Positions 8,823 through 18,445 of a DNA stretch of 64,000 nt are shown here, in pieces. The notes beneath the pieces were generated by a model, which saw only the letters and a program-made list of their open reading frames with translations, was not told where the DNA came from and did no database searches. A program made the translations under genes and the position numbers. Numbering within the stretch: position 1 is the stretch's first letter; the number at the start of each line of letters is the position of its first letter. The stretch is from Methanolobus psychrotolerans. GTDB lineage: Archaea > Halobacteriota > Methanosarcinia > Methanosarcinales > Methanosarcinaceae. Location: positions 1-64,000 of the forward strand of contig NZ_MBKP01000008.1 of the NCBI RefSeq assembly GCF_002243045.1, written 5' to 3'.

Positions 8823-8970
8823 AAGCGTTAAATCATACTTCTGCTGAATATATTATTGATGACGACCGTCGATACCGTATTTAAAAAAAGTCATGTGGTG
8901 ACATGGCTTGGCAGATGAGATCACTGTAAAAGTAGGTCAGGCTTATCCAAGGATGCAGGCTGCTTGTTAA
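8823..8970 (+). pseudogene. Decayed 5' end of a second cdc48 (promoter region plus about 16 codons)
   Basis: Bases 8823-8952 align without gaps to 10491-10620, exactly 1,668 bases to the right; by eye about 100 of 130 positions agree. The match covers the upstream region of cdc48 (including CTGCTGAATATATTATT) and the start codon TTG (8908 here, 10576 in the intact gene). The remnant reads (M)ADEITVKVGQAYPR where the intact gene reads (M)[14 protein letters not shown]. It then loses one base and stops at TAA 8968-8970. Substitutions in the coding part keep the protein nearly unchanged, so this was probably once a working paralogue rather than a recent partial copy. Confidence 0.8.
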
Positions 8971-9000
8971 GCTAAAAAAAGATATGTTATTTCTTAAGTT

Positions 9001-9250
9001 GTTGTGTATCATATATCTTTTAATTCGGTACGCTACATACTTTGTGTATCATGTATGTTACACTAATATCTTTGTGTACCATATAGTTCCAAATTTGGTA
9101 TGCTACTTGTTTTGTGTATCATATATGTTACACTAATCTCTTTGTGTACCATATAGTTGTGAATTTGATATGCTACTTATTTTGTGTACCATATATGTTA
9201 CACTAACTTCTTTGTGTATCATATAGTTTCAAATTTGATATGCTACTTGT
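9001..9250. repeat. Array of 70-bp direct repeats (three full units plus a partial fourth)
   Basis: Units begin at 9001, 9071, 9141 and 9211, with an exact 70-base period. Each unit contains TTTGTGTAYCATATA twice, at offsets 0 and 40, so the array holds about seven copies of this 15-base core spaced alternately 40 and 30 bases. The part between cores is also conserved (near AAATTTGATATGCTACTTGT and TGTTACACTAA). The last unit breaks down after about 40 bases, next to the fic stop codon at 9263. A 70-base period is not a multiple of three and all frames are interrupted, so it is not coding. It looks like an iteron or multi-site protein-binding array. Confidence 0.85.
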
Positions 9251-9262
9251 TTACTATAGATA

Positions 9263-10366
9263 TCATACATCTTCAGTGATATCCATCAGCCTTCTAAAAG
9301 AATAAATAGCAGGCCGCCTACCACTGCCTTGACGGATTGTGGTAATTAGATCATTATTAGACAATTCTTTTAATATACGTACAGCAGTCATTTTAGGAAT
9401 AGCCGAATTATTCGTAAACATCGTTGTATTAAATATCGGTGTTGAAAAAATAGTATCTATTGCAGAGATTGAATACTGTGAACGGGTAATTTCCGGGACT
9501 GTTTCCTTCATTTCATTGTAAAGGTGAAGAATTTTACTTGCTTTGTCACAGTTATCCTGTGACTGCTCATTCAATGCGGTTAGAAAAAAAGCGATCCAAC
9601 TGTTCCAATCTTCATTTTCGGAAATACCCTGAAGCGCATCGTAATAAGCATCTCTATTCTTTTCAAGGTAGGAACTTAAATAAAAAGCCGGTTTTGATAT
9701 CAAACCCTTTGAATAAAGTATAAGGGGAATTAACATCCTTCCAATCCTTCCATTACCATCTCTAAATGGATGAATTAGTTCAAACTGACCCTTTAACACA
9801 GCGAGCTGAACCAGAGGGTCTTTATCGTCACTATGTAGATAATTCTCCCATTCAGAAAGTGCATCTGGAATTCTGGTTGGAGCTGGTGGTATGAAAGTAG
9901 CTTCTTCGATTGGTGAGCCTGGAGAAGCTATATAATTTTGAATGCGTCTGATGTCACCGGGTTCTTTATCTCTTCCGCGCACGTTCGTGAGTAATATCTT
10001 GTGAAGTGCACGGATCATGTTAACATGAATCGGTCTTTCTTCCAACAATGATTCAGCTCTTAAAAGTGCTTTACGATAATTAAGAACCTCATGGATATCA
10101 TCTCTTCTTTCAAAAAGGCCTGTTTCGTTAGGATCAGCTTCGTATTCAAATACATCTTCAACAGAAGCCTGTGTTCCTTCTATCCTTGAAGAAGAGACCG
10201 CTTCCTTTGTAATAAGGGGCGACAGAAAAACATTTGGATTCACGATTCCTCGCATGATTCCATCATATCTTGCAAGTGAGGCATTTGCTTTTCCAATTAA
10301 ACTGACATGTGCAGCCCAGTCGATACAGTCTAATGGTAGGGCCATGGGCTCATAAGGTTCCAGCAT
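9263..10366 (-). CDS. Fic-domain protein with N-terminal inhibitory motif (probable AMP transferase)
   Basis: A 367-residue protein. The Fic core motif HPFRDGNGRIGR lies at residues 199-210, complete with the catalytic His. The inhibitory helix motif [S/T]xxxE[G/N] is at residues 59-64 (SSRIEG), N-terminal to the core, which defines a class II, self-inhibited Fic enzyme. The C-terminal about 70 residues (KMTAVRILKELSNNDLI, QGSGRRPAIYSF) form a winged-helix DNA-binding domain. Fic enzymes usually transfer AMP to hydroxyl side chains; the target here is unknown. A TATA-like TTATAAGATA about 25 bases upstream of the ATG suggests a leaderless transcript. It sits between the cdc48 remnant plus 70-bp array and intact cdc48, and is probably part of an accessory insertion. 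Confidence 0.9.
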   Translation of the reverse strand: MLEPYEPMALPLDCIDWAAHVSLIGKANASLARYDGIMRGIVNPNVFLSPLITKEAVSSSRIEGTQASVEDVFEYEADPNETGLFERRDDIHEVLNYRKALLRAESLLEERPIHVNMIRALHKILLTNVRGRDKEPGDIRRIQNYIASPGSPIEEATFIPPAPTRIPDALSEWENYLHSDDKDPLVQLAVLKGQFELIHPFRDGNGRIGRMLIPLILYSKGLISKPAFYLSSYLEKNRDAYYDALQGISENEDWNSWIAFFLTALNEQSQDNCDKASKILHLYNEMKETVPEITRSQYSISAIDTIFSTPIFNTTMFTNNSAIPKMTAVRILKELSNNDLITTIRQGSGRRPAIYSFRRLMDITEDV

Positions 10367-10575
10367 TGTGAATCACGCACATCTTTATTATCTTATAATT
10401 TATTAAAGTTAGCAATAACTCGATTTTTTTACAAAATGTCCTTTTTTTAATCAAATTCTAAACTCTCCTTCTCCCTCCCAAAAACCCCAGAAGCGTTAAA
10501 TCCAACCTCTGCTGAATATATTATTAATGAAGACCATCGACCCCGTAATTAAAGAAAACTATCAGGTGAAGCAAC

Positions 10576-12807
10576 TTGACTGAAGAGATCACTGTCAGCG
10601 TTGGTCAGGCATATCCCCGGGATGCAGGCAGGGGAATCGCCAGGCTCGACAAGCCTCTCATGCAGCAGATAGGTGCCATAAGTGGCGATATCATAGAGAT
10701 CAAGAGCAAGGAAAAGTGCTACGCCATCGTATGGCCTGGTTATCTTGAGGATGCGGGTAAGGATCTTGTGAGGATCGATGGTAACCTGCGTAACAATGCC
10801 AAGGTCGGTATCGATGAGAAGGTGACCCTGCGAAAAGTCCAGGTCACAGAAGCCGAGGCTGTGGCACTTGCTCCCACACGCGAGACCCATCTTGTCGGCG
10901 GGGCACGATTTATTCTCAGGATACTTGAAGGTCGTCCGGTAGTAAAAGGACAGAACATCCGTGTTGAGACGGTGAACAATCCCATTTCCTTTGTGGTGCT
11001 TTCCACCAAGCCATCAGGACCTGTGGTTGTTACCCGCAATACCCAGATACAAATAAGGGAGAAGGCTGCACTTGCAGAAAGCACAGCTGGTCAGGTGACC
11101 TATGAAGACATTGGCGGTCTCCAGCGTGAACTCGGACTTGTGCGTGAGATGATAGAGCTCCCGCTCAAGCATCCTGAATTGTTCAATAAACTGGGAATCG
11201 ACCCTCCGAAAGGCGTTCTCCTTTACGGTCCTCCCGGTACTGGCAAGACCATGATAGCAAGAGCGGTTGCGAGTGAGACCGATGCTAATTTCATTTCAGT
11301 CAGCGGACCTGAGATAGTTTCCAAGTATTATGGCGAGAGCGAGCAGAAGCTGCGTCAGATATTCGAGGAGGCGCAGCGCAATGCACCAAGCATTATTTTT
11401 ATCGATGAGGTTGATTCCATAGCTCCTAAACGTGATGAGGTCGTGGGGGAGATGGAGCGCAGGATAGTTGCACAGTTGCTGTCCCTGATGGATGGTCTTG
11501 CTTCCAGGGGAAAGGTTGTAGTTATCGCCGCCACCAATCGTCCGAATTCGATAGATGAGGCCCTGCGTCGTGGTGGAAGGTTCGACCGGGAGATCGAGGT
11601 AGGTATTCCTGATTCCAGCGGCAGGCTGCAGGTGCTTTATGTGCATACAAGAGGTATGCCTCTTGAAGAGGGGCTGAACCTGAAAGAGATAGCTGCAGTA
11701 ACCCACGGTTTTGTGGGTGCTGACCTGTCATCACTATGCAAGGAGGCTGCAATGCATGCTCTGAGGCGTCTTCTTCCGGAATTGAAGATCGATGATGTCG
11801 AAGATGAGATTCCGCCCGAATTCATGGATAAACTGGAAGTCACAAGAAAGGATTTCGACGAGGCGCTGAAAAATATAGAGCCTTCTGCCATGAGAGAGGT
11901 TTTCGTTGAAGTGCCTCATGTAAGCTGGGAGGATATTGGCGGCCTTGAGGGAGCCAAACAGGAGTTGGTTGAGGCTGTTGAGTGGCCTCTGAAGTACCCC
12001 GGACTCTTTGATGCGGTGAGCACCAAGCCGCCTCGTGGTATCATGTTGTTTGGACCACCGGGGACCGGGAAGACCATGCTTGCAAAAGCTGTGGCAACCG
12101 AAAGCGAGGCAAATTTCATAAGTATCAAGGGTCCTGAACTGCTCAGCCGCTATGTGGGAGAGTCTGAGCGTGCAGTGCGTGAGACCTTCCGCAAGGCCAA
12201 GCAGGCGGCACCGACCATAGTTTTCTTTGATGAGATCGATTCTATGGCATCAGAGCGTGGCTCCAGTATAGATGCACACACCACGGAGCGCGTGGTGAGC
12301 CAGATCCTCACTGAAATAGATGGTGTTGAGGAACTGAAGGACGTTGTGATAATCGCAGCCACCAACCGTCCTGATATTGTGGACCCTGCACTGCTGCGTC
12401 CTGGAAGGTTTGACCGTCTTATCTATGTGCGTCCTCCCGACAGGCAGAGCCGTGAAAAGATATTCAACATCCACCTTGCAGATAAACCTCTTGCAGATGA
12501 TGTAAATGTTAATGAGCTTGCAGACATAACCGAAGGCTACGTCGGTGCTGACATCGAATCCATCTGCCGTGAAGCTGCAATGCTGGCCCTGCGTGAGATA
12601 ATCACTCCGGGTTTAAGCCAGGAAGAAGCCATGGAAAAAGCCGCCGGCCTGAAAATAACTGCCGAGCACTTCCTCAAAGCCAAAAAACGTGTCAAGCCAA
12701 CAACTTCCCGAAGTGCCATGAATTTCTACGAACAGGCGGCTGAATCGTTTGCCAGGTATGCGGCTAACGAGGAGGAAAAAGATGTGGATGAAAGGGCGTA
12801 TCAGTGA
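10576..12807 (+). CDS. cdc48: CDC48/VCP/VAT-family AAA+ ATPase
   Basis: A 743-residue homologue of VAT/p97, a hexameric unfoldase that extracts and unfolds proteins, often for the proteasome. Order: CDC48 N double-psi barrel ([20 protein letters not shown]) and second N subdomain to about residue 180; AAA module D1 with Walker A GPPGTGKT near 218 and Walker [11 protein letters not shown]2 with Walker A GPPGTGKT near 493 and IVFFDEIDS. Both have arginine-finger regions ([16 protein letters not shown]). The start is TTG, fixed by AGGTGA at 10564-10569. The last residues, RAYQ, fit the hydrophobic-Tyr-X pattern that lets ATPases dock on the 20S proteasome. A decayed second copy of its 5' end lies upstream at 8823. 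Confidence 0.95.
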   Translation: MTEEITVSVGQAYPRDAGRGIARLDKPLMQQIGAISGDIIEIKSKEKCYAIVWPGYLEDAGKDLVRIDGNLRNNAKVGIDEKVTLRKVQVTEAEAVALAPTRETHLVGGARFILRILEGRPVVKGQNIRVETVNNPISFVVLSTKPSGPVVVTRNTQIQIREKAALAESTAGQVTYEDIGGLQRELGLVREMIELPLKHPELFNKLGIDPPKGVLLYGPPGTGKTMIARAVASETDANFISVSGPEIVSKYYGESEQKLRQIFEEAQRNAPSIIFIDEVDSIAPKRDEVVGEMERRIVAQLLSLMDGLASRGKVVVIAATNRPNSIDEALRRGGRFDREIEVGIPDSSGRLQVLYVHTRGMPLEEGLNLKEIAAVTHGFVGADLSSLCKEAAMHALRRLLPELKIDDVEDEIPPEFMDKLEVTRKDFDEALKNIEPSAMREVFVEVPHVSWEDIGGLEGAKQELVEAVEWPLKYPGLFDAVSTKPPRGIMLFGPPGTGKTMLAKAVATESEANFISIKGPELLSRYVGESERAVRETFRKAKQAAPTIVFFDEIDSMASERGSSIDAHTTERVVSQILTEIDGVEELKDVVIIAATNRPDIVDPALLRPGRFDRLIYVRPPDRQSREKIFNIHLADKPLADDVNVNELADITEGYVGADIESICREAAMLALREIITPGLSQEEAMEKAAGLKITAEHFLKAKKRVKPTTSRSAMNFYEQAAESFARYAANEEEKDVDERAYQ

Positions 12808-12826
12808 AATGACATAATTCAAAAGT

Positions 12827-12843
12827 TTCAAATCAAATTTGAA
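12827..12843. terminator. Hairpin between convergent cdc48 and chemoreceptor genes
   Basis: TTCAAAT, spacer CAA, ATTTGAA (7-base perfect arms), located 20 bases after the cdc48 stop and 30 bases from the end of the convergent chemoreceptor gene. A bidirectional terminator is the simplest reading; the stem is AT-rich and weak. Confidence 0.35.
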
Positions 12844-12872
12844 TCAAAAAACAAAAATGTAAAAAGGGACTC

Positions 12873-15020
12873 TTACTTAAGCCCCTTTCCGCTCTTCTCC
12901 ATCTTTGGTGCATCTTTATGCATCACAACGTCCTCTTTGGCAAGGACGAACTGGTTTACCATTTCCTGCATTGCAACAGCCATTCCTGCGAGTTCCTGTG
13001 AGCTTTGTGCCAGTTCCTGCATGGAAGCATTCTGCTGTTCTACAGATGCGGATGTTTCTTCTGTTCCTGCTGCGGTTTCCTGGGAAATTGATGTAACTTC
13101 CTCAACAGAAGCTGTGATCTCTTCAATGGAAGCAGATTGTTCCTGGGCAGCAGCAGCAATGTCCTGTACCATTTCAGCGACTTTGACAGAGCCCTGCACA
13201 ATCTCTCTCATGGCCTTTGCCGTCTCATCAAGAGCTTTTACACCGCTGGAAACTGTGGTGTTGCCTTTCTCAACAGAATTCACCACAACGTTCGTATCTG
13301 TCTGGATCTCGGCAATAAGGCCTGATATCTGCTTTGCGGCACTGCCTGACTCTTCTGCAAGCTTGCGAACCTCGTCAGCGACAACCGCAAAACCACGGCC
13401 ATGTTCACCAGCACGGGCAGCTTCAATTGCGGCATTGAGTGCAAGAAGGTTGGTCTGGTCAGCGATATTAGTAATGAGGTTAACGATCTCTCCGATCCGC
13501 TTGGACTTGGATTCCAGTTCCTTTATTGCATTTACTGAGTCCGTGGATGCCTTCTGGATCTCTTCCATCTGTTTCATCAGTTCCTCTGAGCTGTCACCGA
13601 CGGCTTTTGTCCTTTCGCTTGATTCCATTGCTATCTCGGCAGATCTCTGTGCATTGGTTGCGATATCCTGCACATTTGAAGACATATCACTCATTGCGCG
13701 GGAGATGTCCTCTGCTTTTGAAGATTGTTCATGGGAACCTTTTGCAATACCTCCGATGGTTCTTGAAACCTCTTCAGATGTGGCAGTGACCTCCTCAATA
13801 GCTGCAGACATCTGTTCTGATGTGCTTGCAATGACATTCGAATTCTTGCTTATGTCAGTAATAATATCACTCAGTGATCTTAATATGTCATTCAAGCCTC
13901 TGGGTATCGCTTCAAAATCAATTCCTACCTCTGTGCTTGCCCTTCTGTCAAGTTTACCGCCAAGTGCATCGGTTGATATATGCTTGAAATCATCTACAAT
14001 ATTCTCAATCGGCTTTGTAATGGAACGTGCTATAAGGTAGGCTATTCCTGCCATTGCAATGATGGCGATCAAAGATATGATTATCAACTGGTTCCTGAGC
14101 TCCATCGCACCCGCAAACATCTCTTCTTCAGGAATGCTTAGCACGAAAGCAAAATCCGCAGTTTCTACGGGGTGGTAGATCATAGTCACTTCTTTGCCGG
14201 TTGTAGGGTCAATGACTTCCACATGTCCACTGATCCCATTCTTGATGTCAGATGCCATCGTGTTTATTTCAGGATCATTAAAACCAGCAAGGAATTTAGT
14301 GCCTATCCATCCCTTTTCGGTAGGGTGTGACATGAACATTCCTGAATTGCTTACCATGAATGCGTATCCTGTATCAAATACACTGACCTGTGAAACTTCT
14401 TCATCAATATAATCCAGTGAAACGTCCACACCTGCGATTCCTACGAAATCTCCATCTTTTATTATTGGGGATACGTAGCTGATCATCATTACTCCGTCAT
14501 ACATGAAAGGTTCAAGAATAACATCCTGTTTCAGGGATTTTGGTAACTGGTAATAATCATCTGTCTCATAACCGGCAAGCGGGTCAAGAGCAACAGAACC
14601 ACCGATTCTGCTCCAGTAAGGGATAAATCGCCCGGTAGAGTCATGTCCCTGTGTGTTTGCAAATTCTGCATCATTCCCATCAAAGTCATTGGATTCGTAT
14701 GCAACATATGTTCCCAATAGTCCCTGGTCCTCTTCGAGCAGGCTTTTCAGAATGGCATTTACTTCATTCCTGTTACCTGTTCCATAGTTTTCCATAGTGT
14801 TTGCAAGGGTCTGTGCAAGCAACAAGTTCGACTTCATATCGCTGTCATATTGGTATGCATAACTTTTAGCGACATTTTCAGACTCAGAATATGCCATAGC
14901 CGTTTCCTGTTCTGTCACTTTGTCAACGATGAGGTAGGTACTTAAAATCATCAGTATAGTTACGCTTGTAACGATGTATAAGAGTAATTTTGTTTTAATG
15001 TTCATTTTTTCAAAATTCAT
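12873..15020 (-). CDS. Methyl-accepting chemotaxis protein, dCache type
   Basis: A 715-residue transmembrane chemoreceptor. I start at [11 protein letters not shown] (15020), preceded by a GA-rich stretch (AGAGAGAGAGAAA) that can act as ribosome binding site; the open frame runs 11 residues further upstream without family support. Domains: TM1 at about 12-35, extracellular double-Cache sensor to about 310 ([43 protein letters not shown]), TM2 near 325-345, HAMP to about 400, then the cytoplasmic coiled-coil signalling domain with hairpin tip [20 protein letters not shown]. The Cache domains suggest sensing of small organic molecules. No che or archaellum genes are in the window. Very AT-rich TATA-like sequence lies 60-90 bases upstream. 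Confidence 0.92.
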   Translation of the reverse strand: MNFEKMNIKTKLLLYIVTSVTILMILSTYLIVDKVTEQETAMAYSESENVAKSYAYQYDSDMKSNLLLAQTLANTMENYGTGNRNEVNAILKSLLEEDQGLLGTYVAYESNDFDGNDAEFANTQGHDSTGRFIPYWSRIGGSVALDPLAGYETDDYYQLPKSLKQDVILEPFMYDGVMMISYVSPIIKDGDFVGIAGVDVSLDYIDEEVSQVSVFDTGYAFMVSNSGMFMSHPTEKGWIGTKFLAGFNDPEINTMASDIKNGISGHVEVIDPTTGKEVTMIYHPVETADFAFVLSIPEEEMFAGAMELRNQLIIISLIAIIAMAGIAYLIARSITKPIENIVDDFKHISTDALGGKLDRRASTEVGIDFEAIPRGLNDILRSLSDIITDISKNSNVIASTSEQMSAAIEEVTATSEEVSRTIGGIAKGSHEQSSKAEDISRAMSDMSSNVQDIATNAQRSAEIAMESSERTKAVGDSSEELMKQMEEIQKASTDSVNAIKELESKSKRIGEIVNLITNIADQTNLLALNAAIEAARAGEHGRGFAVVADEVRKLAEESGSAAKQISGLIAEIQTDTNVVVNSVEKGNTTVSSGVKALDETAKAMREIVQGSVKVAEMVQDIAAAAQEQSASIEEITASVEEVTSISQETAAGTEETSASVEQQNASMQELAQSSQELAGMAVAMQEMVNQFVLAKEDVVMHKDAPKMEKSGKGLK

Positions 15021-15251
15021 ATTTCTCTCTCTCTCTTGTATAACTATCTCCAAATTGGTGTAACACCGTCACACAAAATATAAATACACGTTTTTTATAT
15101 ATAAAATATACTATATTTATAAGAAAATTGATTTAATATCCTCTACGTGTCTGTTTTTTCCTAACTTCGTGTTGTAATCTACATAAACTATATATTCTGT
15201 AACTTCACTTTCCTTCAGTGGAAAGCGGTAATTATCTGGTACTTATACTGA

Positions 15252-15476
15252 TTGCCGTTCGTTTTTTTCGTTTGCACTATCAGGATATTATTTCTTATTC
15301 TGCTCTTCGTGATCTTACTTTGCATCTTACATACGTGGCTCAAGTATCGCTTTTTACACAGGGATGTTGTTCTTGATGACCTGATCAACGAAATGCTGGT
15401 TAGTCAGGAAGAAGATTACGGTATCTGCCCAGCAGCTTACAGATATTGCAAACATTCTGATAAATGTTGCAGATAG
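15252..15476 (+). CDS. Possible small membrane protein with Cys-rich tail
   Basis: A TTG-started frame of 74 residues in the 520-base gap between the chemoreceptor and the HARP gene. It has one long hydrophobic helix (RILFLILLFVILLCILHTWL), a charged middle (HRDVVLDDLINEMLVSQEED) and a tail with four Cys and two His. The change from membrane helix to acidic domain to Cys-rich end looks protein-like. However, there is no good ribosome binding site and I do not recognise the family. A TATA-like CTATATATTC lies near 15188. The remainder of the gap holds only the AT-rich promoter region of the chemoreceptor. Confidence 0.3.
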   Translation: MPFVFFVCTIRILFLILLFVILLCILHTWLKYRFLHRDVVLDDLINEMLVSQEEDYGICPAAYRYCKHSDKCCR

Positions 15477-15572
15477 TCTAGTTGTTGACTACCAAAAATA
15501 CTTTAACCCAACTATGTACATCTATATATGTAGGGCAAATCAGATTAATTGCCTCAACATGAAGGTAATCAC

Positions 15573-16277
15573 ATGCTAAGACAGCGTTTTGTTCTGGATA
15601 CAACTGCATTGACCGACCTGCAGACAAGAGAGAAACTGGGGAAAGATGGTGTGTGCGAGGGAATGAAGGAGGTACTGGAGCTTATAGCTAACTCCAGGTT
15701 GAAACTTGGTATTAGTTGTTATGTGCCTTTTCCATCGGTTTATAAAGAGTTGCATGAGTTTGCCCAGAATAACGGTTGTGACAGTGATGTCATTGCAAAG
15801 ATCGATACGTGGCTTGTGAAGAAGGCTCCTGATAGGTATAATGTTCAAATTCCTTCCAAGGTTTTCCATGAATATGTATCACATATGCGTGAACGTATCA
15901 ACAAGGGCATGGTCATTGCCGAGGAAACCATATGGGACGCATCCACTGAGTGCCTTCTCATCGATACCAAGGCAGAATCAAAGAAAGACATTGGTTTTGA
16001 TATAGAGAAAAGAGTTATTGGAGGGCATATCGGTAAATTCAGGAACAAATATCGTTCTGCTCTGCGTTATGGTATCCTTGACAGTGCTCCTGATATTGAT
16101 GTTCTTATACTTGCAAAAGAACTCGATGCTGCTGTTGTAGCAAGCGATTTTGGCATACAGAAGTGGGCTGAGGAACTTGGTGTCAGGTTTGTTCCTGCAA
16201 GTACGTTTCCCATGATATTGCAGGAATATCTCAAACATGCACACTCGTTTGTCATGGAATCTTCTGAAAATGAATAG
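15573..16277 (+). CDS. HARP-type protein-only RNase P homologue (PIN_5, UPF0278)
   Basis: A 234-residue PIN-domain protein of the family formerly called RNA ligase partner protein (PF08745), now known as homologues of Aquifex RNase P (HARP), which can cleave the 5' leader of pre-tRNA without RNA. The start at 15573 follows GAAGGT at 15561. Putative metal-binding acids appear in [11 protein letters not shown] (residues 4-14), in the [10 protein letters not shown] region and in [18 protein letters not shown] near the C-terminus. The insert with [20 protein letters not shown] forms the family's helical oligomerisation module. In Methanosarcinales the RNA-based RNase P also exists, so this is an extra enzyme of unsettled role. 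A divergent MAT gene follows. Confidence 0.9.
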   Translation: MLRQRFVLDTTALTDLQTREKLGKDGVCEGMKEVLELIANSRLKLGISCYVPFPSVYKELHEFAQNNGCDSDVIAKIDTWLVKKAPDRYNVQIPSKVFHEYVSHMRERINKGMVIAEETIWDASTECLLIDTKAESKKDIGFDIEKRVIGGHIGKFRNKYRSALRYGILDSAPDIDVLILAKELDAAVVASDFGIQKWAEELGVRFVPASTFPMILQEYLKHAHSFVMESSENE

Positions 16278-16342
16278 ATATTAATCCGATACAATTCTTA
16301 TTACATTTACAGATAAGAAAAGTCAGTGCTGGTCAGTGATCC

Positions 16343-17572
16343 TTGGGGGGGGTAGAACTGAGAAACATAACTGTAGATAAATTCAGGGCTGTAAGTGCTC
16401 CTGAACAATACCTTGAGATTGTGGAACGAAAAGGGCTGGGTCATCCTGATAGCATCTGCGATGCAATTATGGATAAGATATCAGTCAACTTGTGTACTGA
16501 ATATCTTGAAAAGTTTGATATGATCTTGCATCACAATATTGACAAATGCCTGCTTGTTGCCGGGGAAACAGCCGGAATCTTTGGAGGAGGTATCGTGGTG
16601 GACCCAATGCTTCTCGTTATTGGCGACCGTGCAACTTTCAAGGTTGAAGAGATCGAAGTGGATGTTGCCAATATAGCAGTGGATACTGCAAGACAGTGGT
16701 TCGATGAGAATCTGCGTTTTGTGCAATCGGACTATGTAGAATATCAGGTTGAGCTCAAACCGGGTTCTGCAGAACTAACGGATATCTTCAGGCGGCAAAA
16801 GGGCATACTGGGCTCCAATGACACGTCAGCTGCTGTAGGTTATGCGCCTCTATCTTTTACGGAACAGGCGATTCTGAGTATGGAGAGACATATGAATTCC
16901 CGTGAGTTCAAGGAGGAATACCCAGAATCTGGAGAAGATGTAAAGGTCATGGGTATAAGGCGAGGAACTAAATTTGACATCACAGTTGCGATGCCGCTTA
17001 TTGATTCTTTTGTGGATTCGGAGCAACATTACTTCAATATGAAAGAAGACATTTTTGGAGCAATGAATGGATTTCTGGCAGATCATATGGAACAAAAAGG
17101 TGTGCAGATGAATGCATCTATCTCCTTCAATAATCTTGATGTGCCGGGCCGTGGCATGGAAGGGATCTACACAAGCGTTACCGGTACATCAGCCGAAGAT
17201 GCGGACTGCGGGCAGGTTGGTCGTGGCAATCGTGTAAATGGCATAATCCCATTGAACCGTCCGGTGAGTAGTGAGGCAGCAGCAGGAAAGAATCCGGTGA
17301 GCCATGTGGGTAAGGTATATAATGTCCTTTCTCATCACATTGCTGGAAAAATAGTGGACAAGGTTCCCGATGTAAAAGAGGCGTATGTATGGCTCTTGAG
17401 TGACATAGGTGTTTCTATTGATAAACCTAAAGTGGCAGCTGCTCAGGTAATAACCGAAAAAGGCTCAGTGGAAGCGGTGGCAAAAGAAGTTGAAGAAGTC
17501 ATTGACTTTGAATTTGAACACATCCGGAATTTCTGCATGCAGCTTGCCAGGGGCATGATAACTATCTGTTGA
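16343..17572 (+). CDS. Archaeal-type S-adenosylmethionine synthetase, divergent
   Basis: About 405-409 residues, aligning along the archaeal MAT family: EIVERKGLGHPDSICDAIMD, MILHHNIDK, FGGG, SNDTSAAVGYAPLS, VKVMGIRRG, VTGTSAE, VGRGNRVNGIIPLNRPV, GKNPVSHVGKVYN. Several otherwise conserved family segments are changed, for example EDADCGQVGRGNR where MATs usually read EMGDDGSVGRGNR, and HHNIDKCLLVAG where HHNTDQ-type sequence is usual. It may therefore be a second, specialised copy. The start is unclear: TTG 16343 overlaps a run of eight G (16345-16352) that would itself be the ribosome binding site, whereas CTG 16358 is correctly spaced and begins the conserved RNITV. No SAM riboswitch is evident. 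Confidence 0.82.
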   Translation: MGGVELRNITVDKFRAVSAPEQYLEIVERKGLGHPDSICDAIMDKISVNLCTEYLEKFDMILHHNIDKCLLVAGETAGIFGGGIVVDPMLLVIGDRATFKVEEIEVDVANIAVDTARQWFDENLRFVQSDYVEYQVELKPGSAELTDIFRRQKGILGSNDTSAAVGYAPLSFTEQAILSMERHMNSREFKEEYPESGEDVKVMGIRRGTKFDITVAMPLIDSFVDSEQHYFNMKEDIFGAMNGFLADHMEQKGVQMNASISFNNLDVPGRGMEGIYTSVTGTSAEDADCGQVGRGNRVNGIIPLNRPVSSEAAAGKNPVSHVGKVYNVLSHHIAGKIVDKVPDVKEAYVWLLSDIGVSIDKPKVAAAQVITEKGSVEAVAKEVEEVIDFEFEHIRNFCMQLARGMITIC

Positions 17573-17574
17573 AT

Positions 17575-18438
17575 TCAGGCTCCTGCAATGAAGGATATGA
17601 GTGCAAAAGCCATTGCCATCTTGAACATTTTAGATGATTTTGCAGGATTTTCCTTCCTAAGTACTTCATAAACAGCAACAGCAAAAAGTATGTCCGCCAT
17701 AGCAACTATGAAGAGATATCGTATGCTCATGAGTGACTGCAGATAAGGCAGGGGGCTTGCCAGCACAGCACCAAGACCTATCAATGATGCTATATATGCA
17801 GCTTTTTTAGGTCCGGTGATTATCGGTAATGTGCGTGCCCCGTCTTCCCTGTCACCTTCTATATCCTCTATATCCTTTACTATCTCTCTGGCTATGGTTG
17901 CCAGGGTTGCCAGCAGGAAGAGGACAAAAACTCCGTTAATGCCATTGTTTTCATAGAAAACAGCTCCCCCAAAAAGGAACGTGGAACCGGTTAGATATCC
18001 TACTGTAATGTTTCCCCAAAGAGCAGTGCGTTTCAGGGTGCTTGCATAGTATACAAGCAGCAGAGAGTTGATCAGGGCAATAGCACCACATATCAGGTTT
18101 ATAGACACCGCAAGAAGTGTGCTGATTGCAAAAAGTGCCAGTGAAAAATATAATGCTGTTTTAAGGGCAATCTTTCCTGAAGGGATGGGTCTTTCAGGCT
18201 TGTTTATTTTATCTATTTCTACATCAAAATAGTCATTTATGGCGTTTCCAGCTCCAGTGACTAAAAATACTACCAGGAACACTTTCAAGGCATCAAAAAA
18301 GGGGAATATAATCAAATGAGAACTGAAATAAGGAATATTAGCTACAACTATGTTATATGCTATAAACACTCCAATGATTGCGGCAATGCCTGCCATGAGG
18401 CAATTGCCTGAACGCATCAGTTTCAGATATGTTTGCAT
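17575..18438 (-). CDS. UbiA prenyltransferase, geranylgeranylglyceryl phosphate geranylgeranyltransferase (DGGGP synthase)
   Basis: An integral membrane protein of about 287 residues that adds the second geranylgeranyl ether chain in archaeal phospholipid synthesis. The two Asp-rich motifs are present: [20 protein letters not shown] and a second in [20 protein letters not shown]. About eight or nine hydrophobic helices are visible. The start [12 protein letters not shown] at 18438 is family-like; the open frame continues 14 residues upstream into nadA. Only 7 bases separate it from the nadA stop codon, so nadX-nadA-UbiA form one operon on the minus strand. Confidence 0.88.
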   Translation of the reverse strand: MQTYLKLMRSGNCLMAGIAAIIGVFIAYNIVVANIPYFSSHLIIFPFFDALKVFLVVFLVTGAGNAINDYFDVEIDKINKPERPIPSGKIALKTALYFSLALFAISTLLAVSINLICGAIALINSLLLVYYASTLKRTALWGNITVGYLTGSTFLFGGAVFYENNGINGVFVLFLLATLATIAREIVKDIEDIEGDREDGARTLPIITGPKKAAYIASLIGLGAVLASPLPYLQSLMSIRYLFIVAMADILFAVAVYEVLRKENPAKSSKMFKMAMAFALISFIAGA

Positions 18439-18445
18439 AATGGGC

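Noticed and set aside
9001-9250. CRISPR array
   Set aside because: The 70-bp units are contiguous and conserved throughout, with no unique spacers and no cas genes nearby.
9001-9262. Small proteins encoded in the 70-bp repeats
   Set aside because: The period is not a multiple of three, so every frame shifts between units and soon meets a stop.
12937-14040. Long open frame (367 codons) on the plus strand
   Set aside because: It lies wholly antisense to the chemoreceptor gene, and its composition (Ser/Ala-rich repeats) mirrors the coiled-coil codons of that gene. No ribosome binding site or family.
16278-16360. SAM riboswitch before the MAT gene
   Set aside because: Only 65 bases separate the genes, with no recognisable SAM-aptamer core; archaeal MAT genes are not known to use one.
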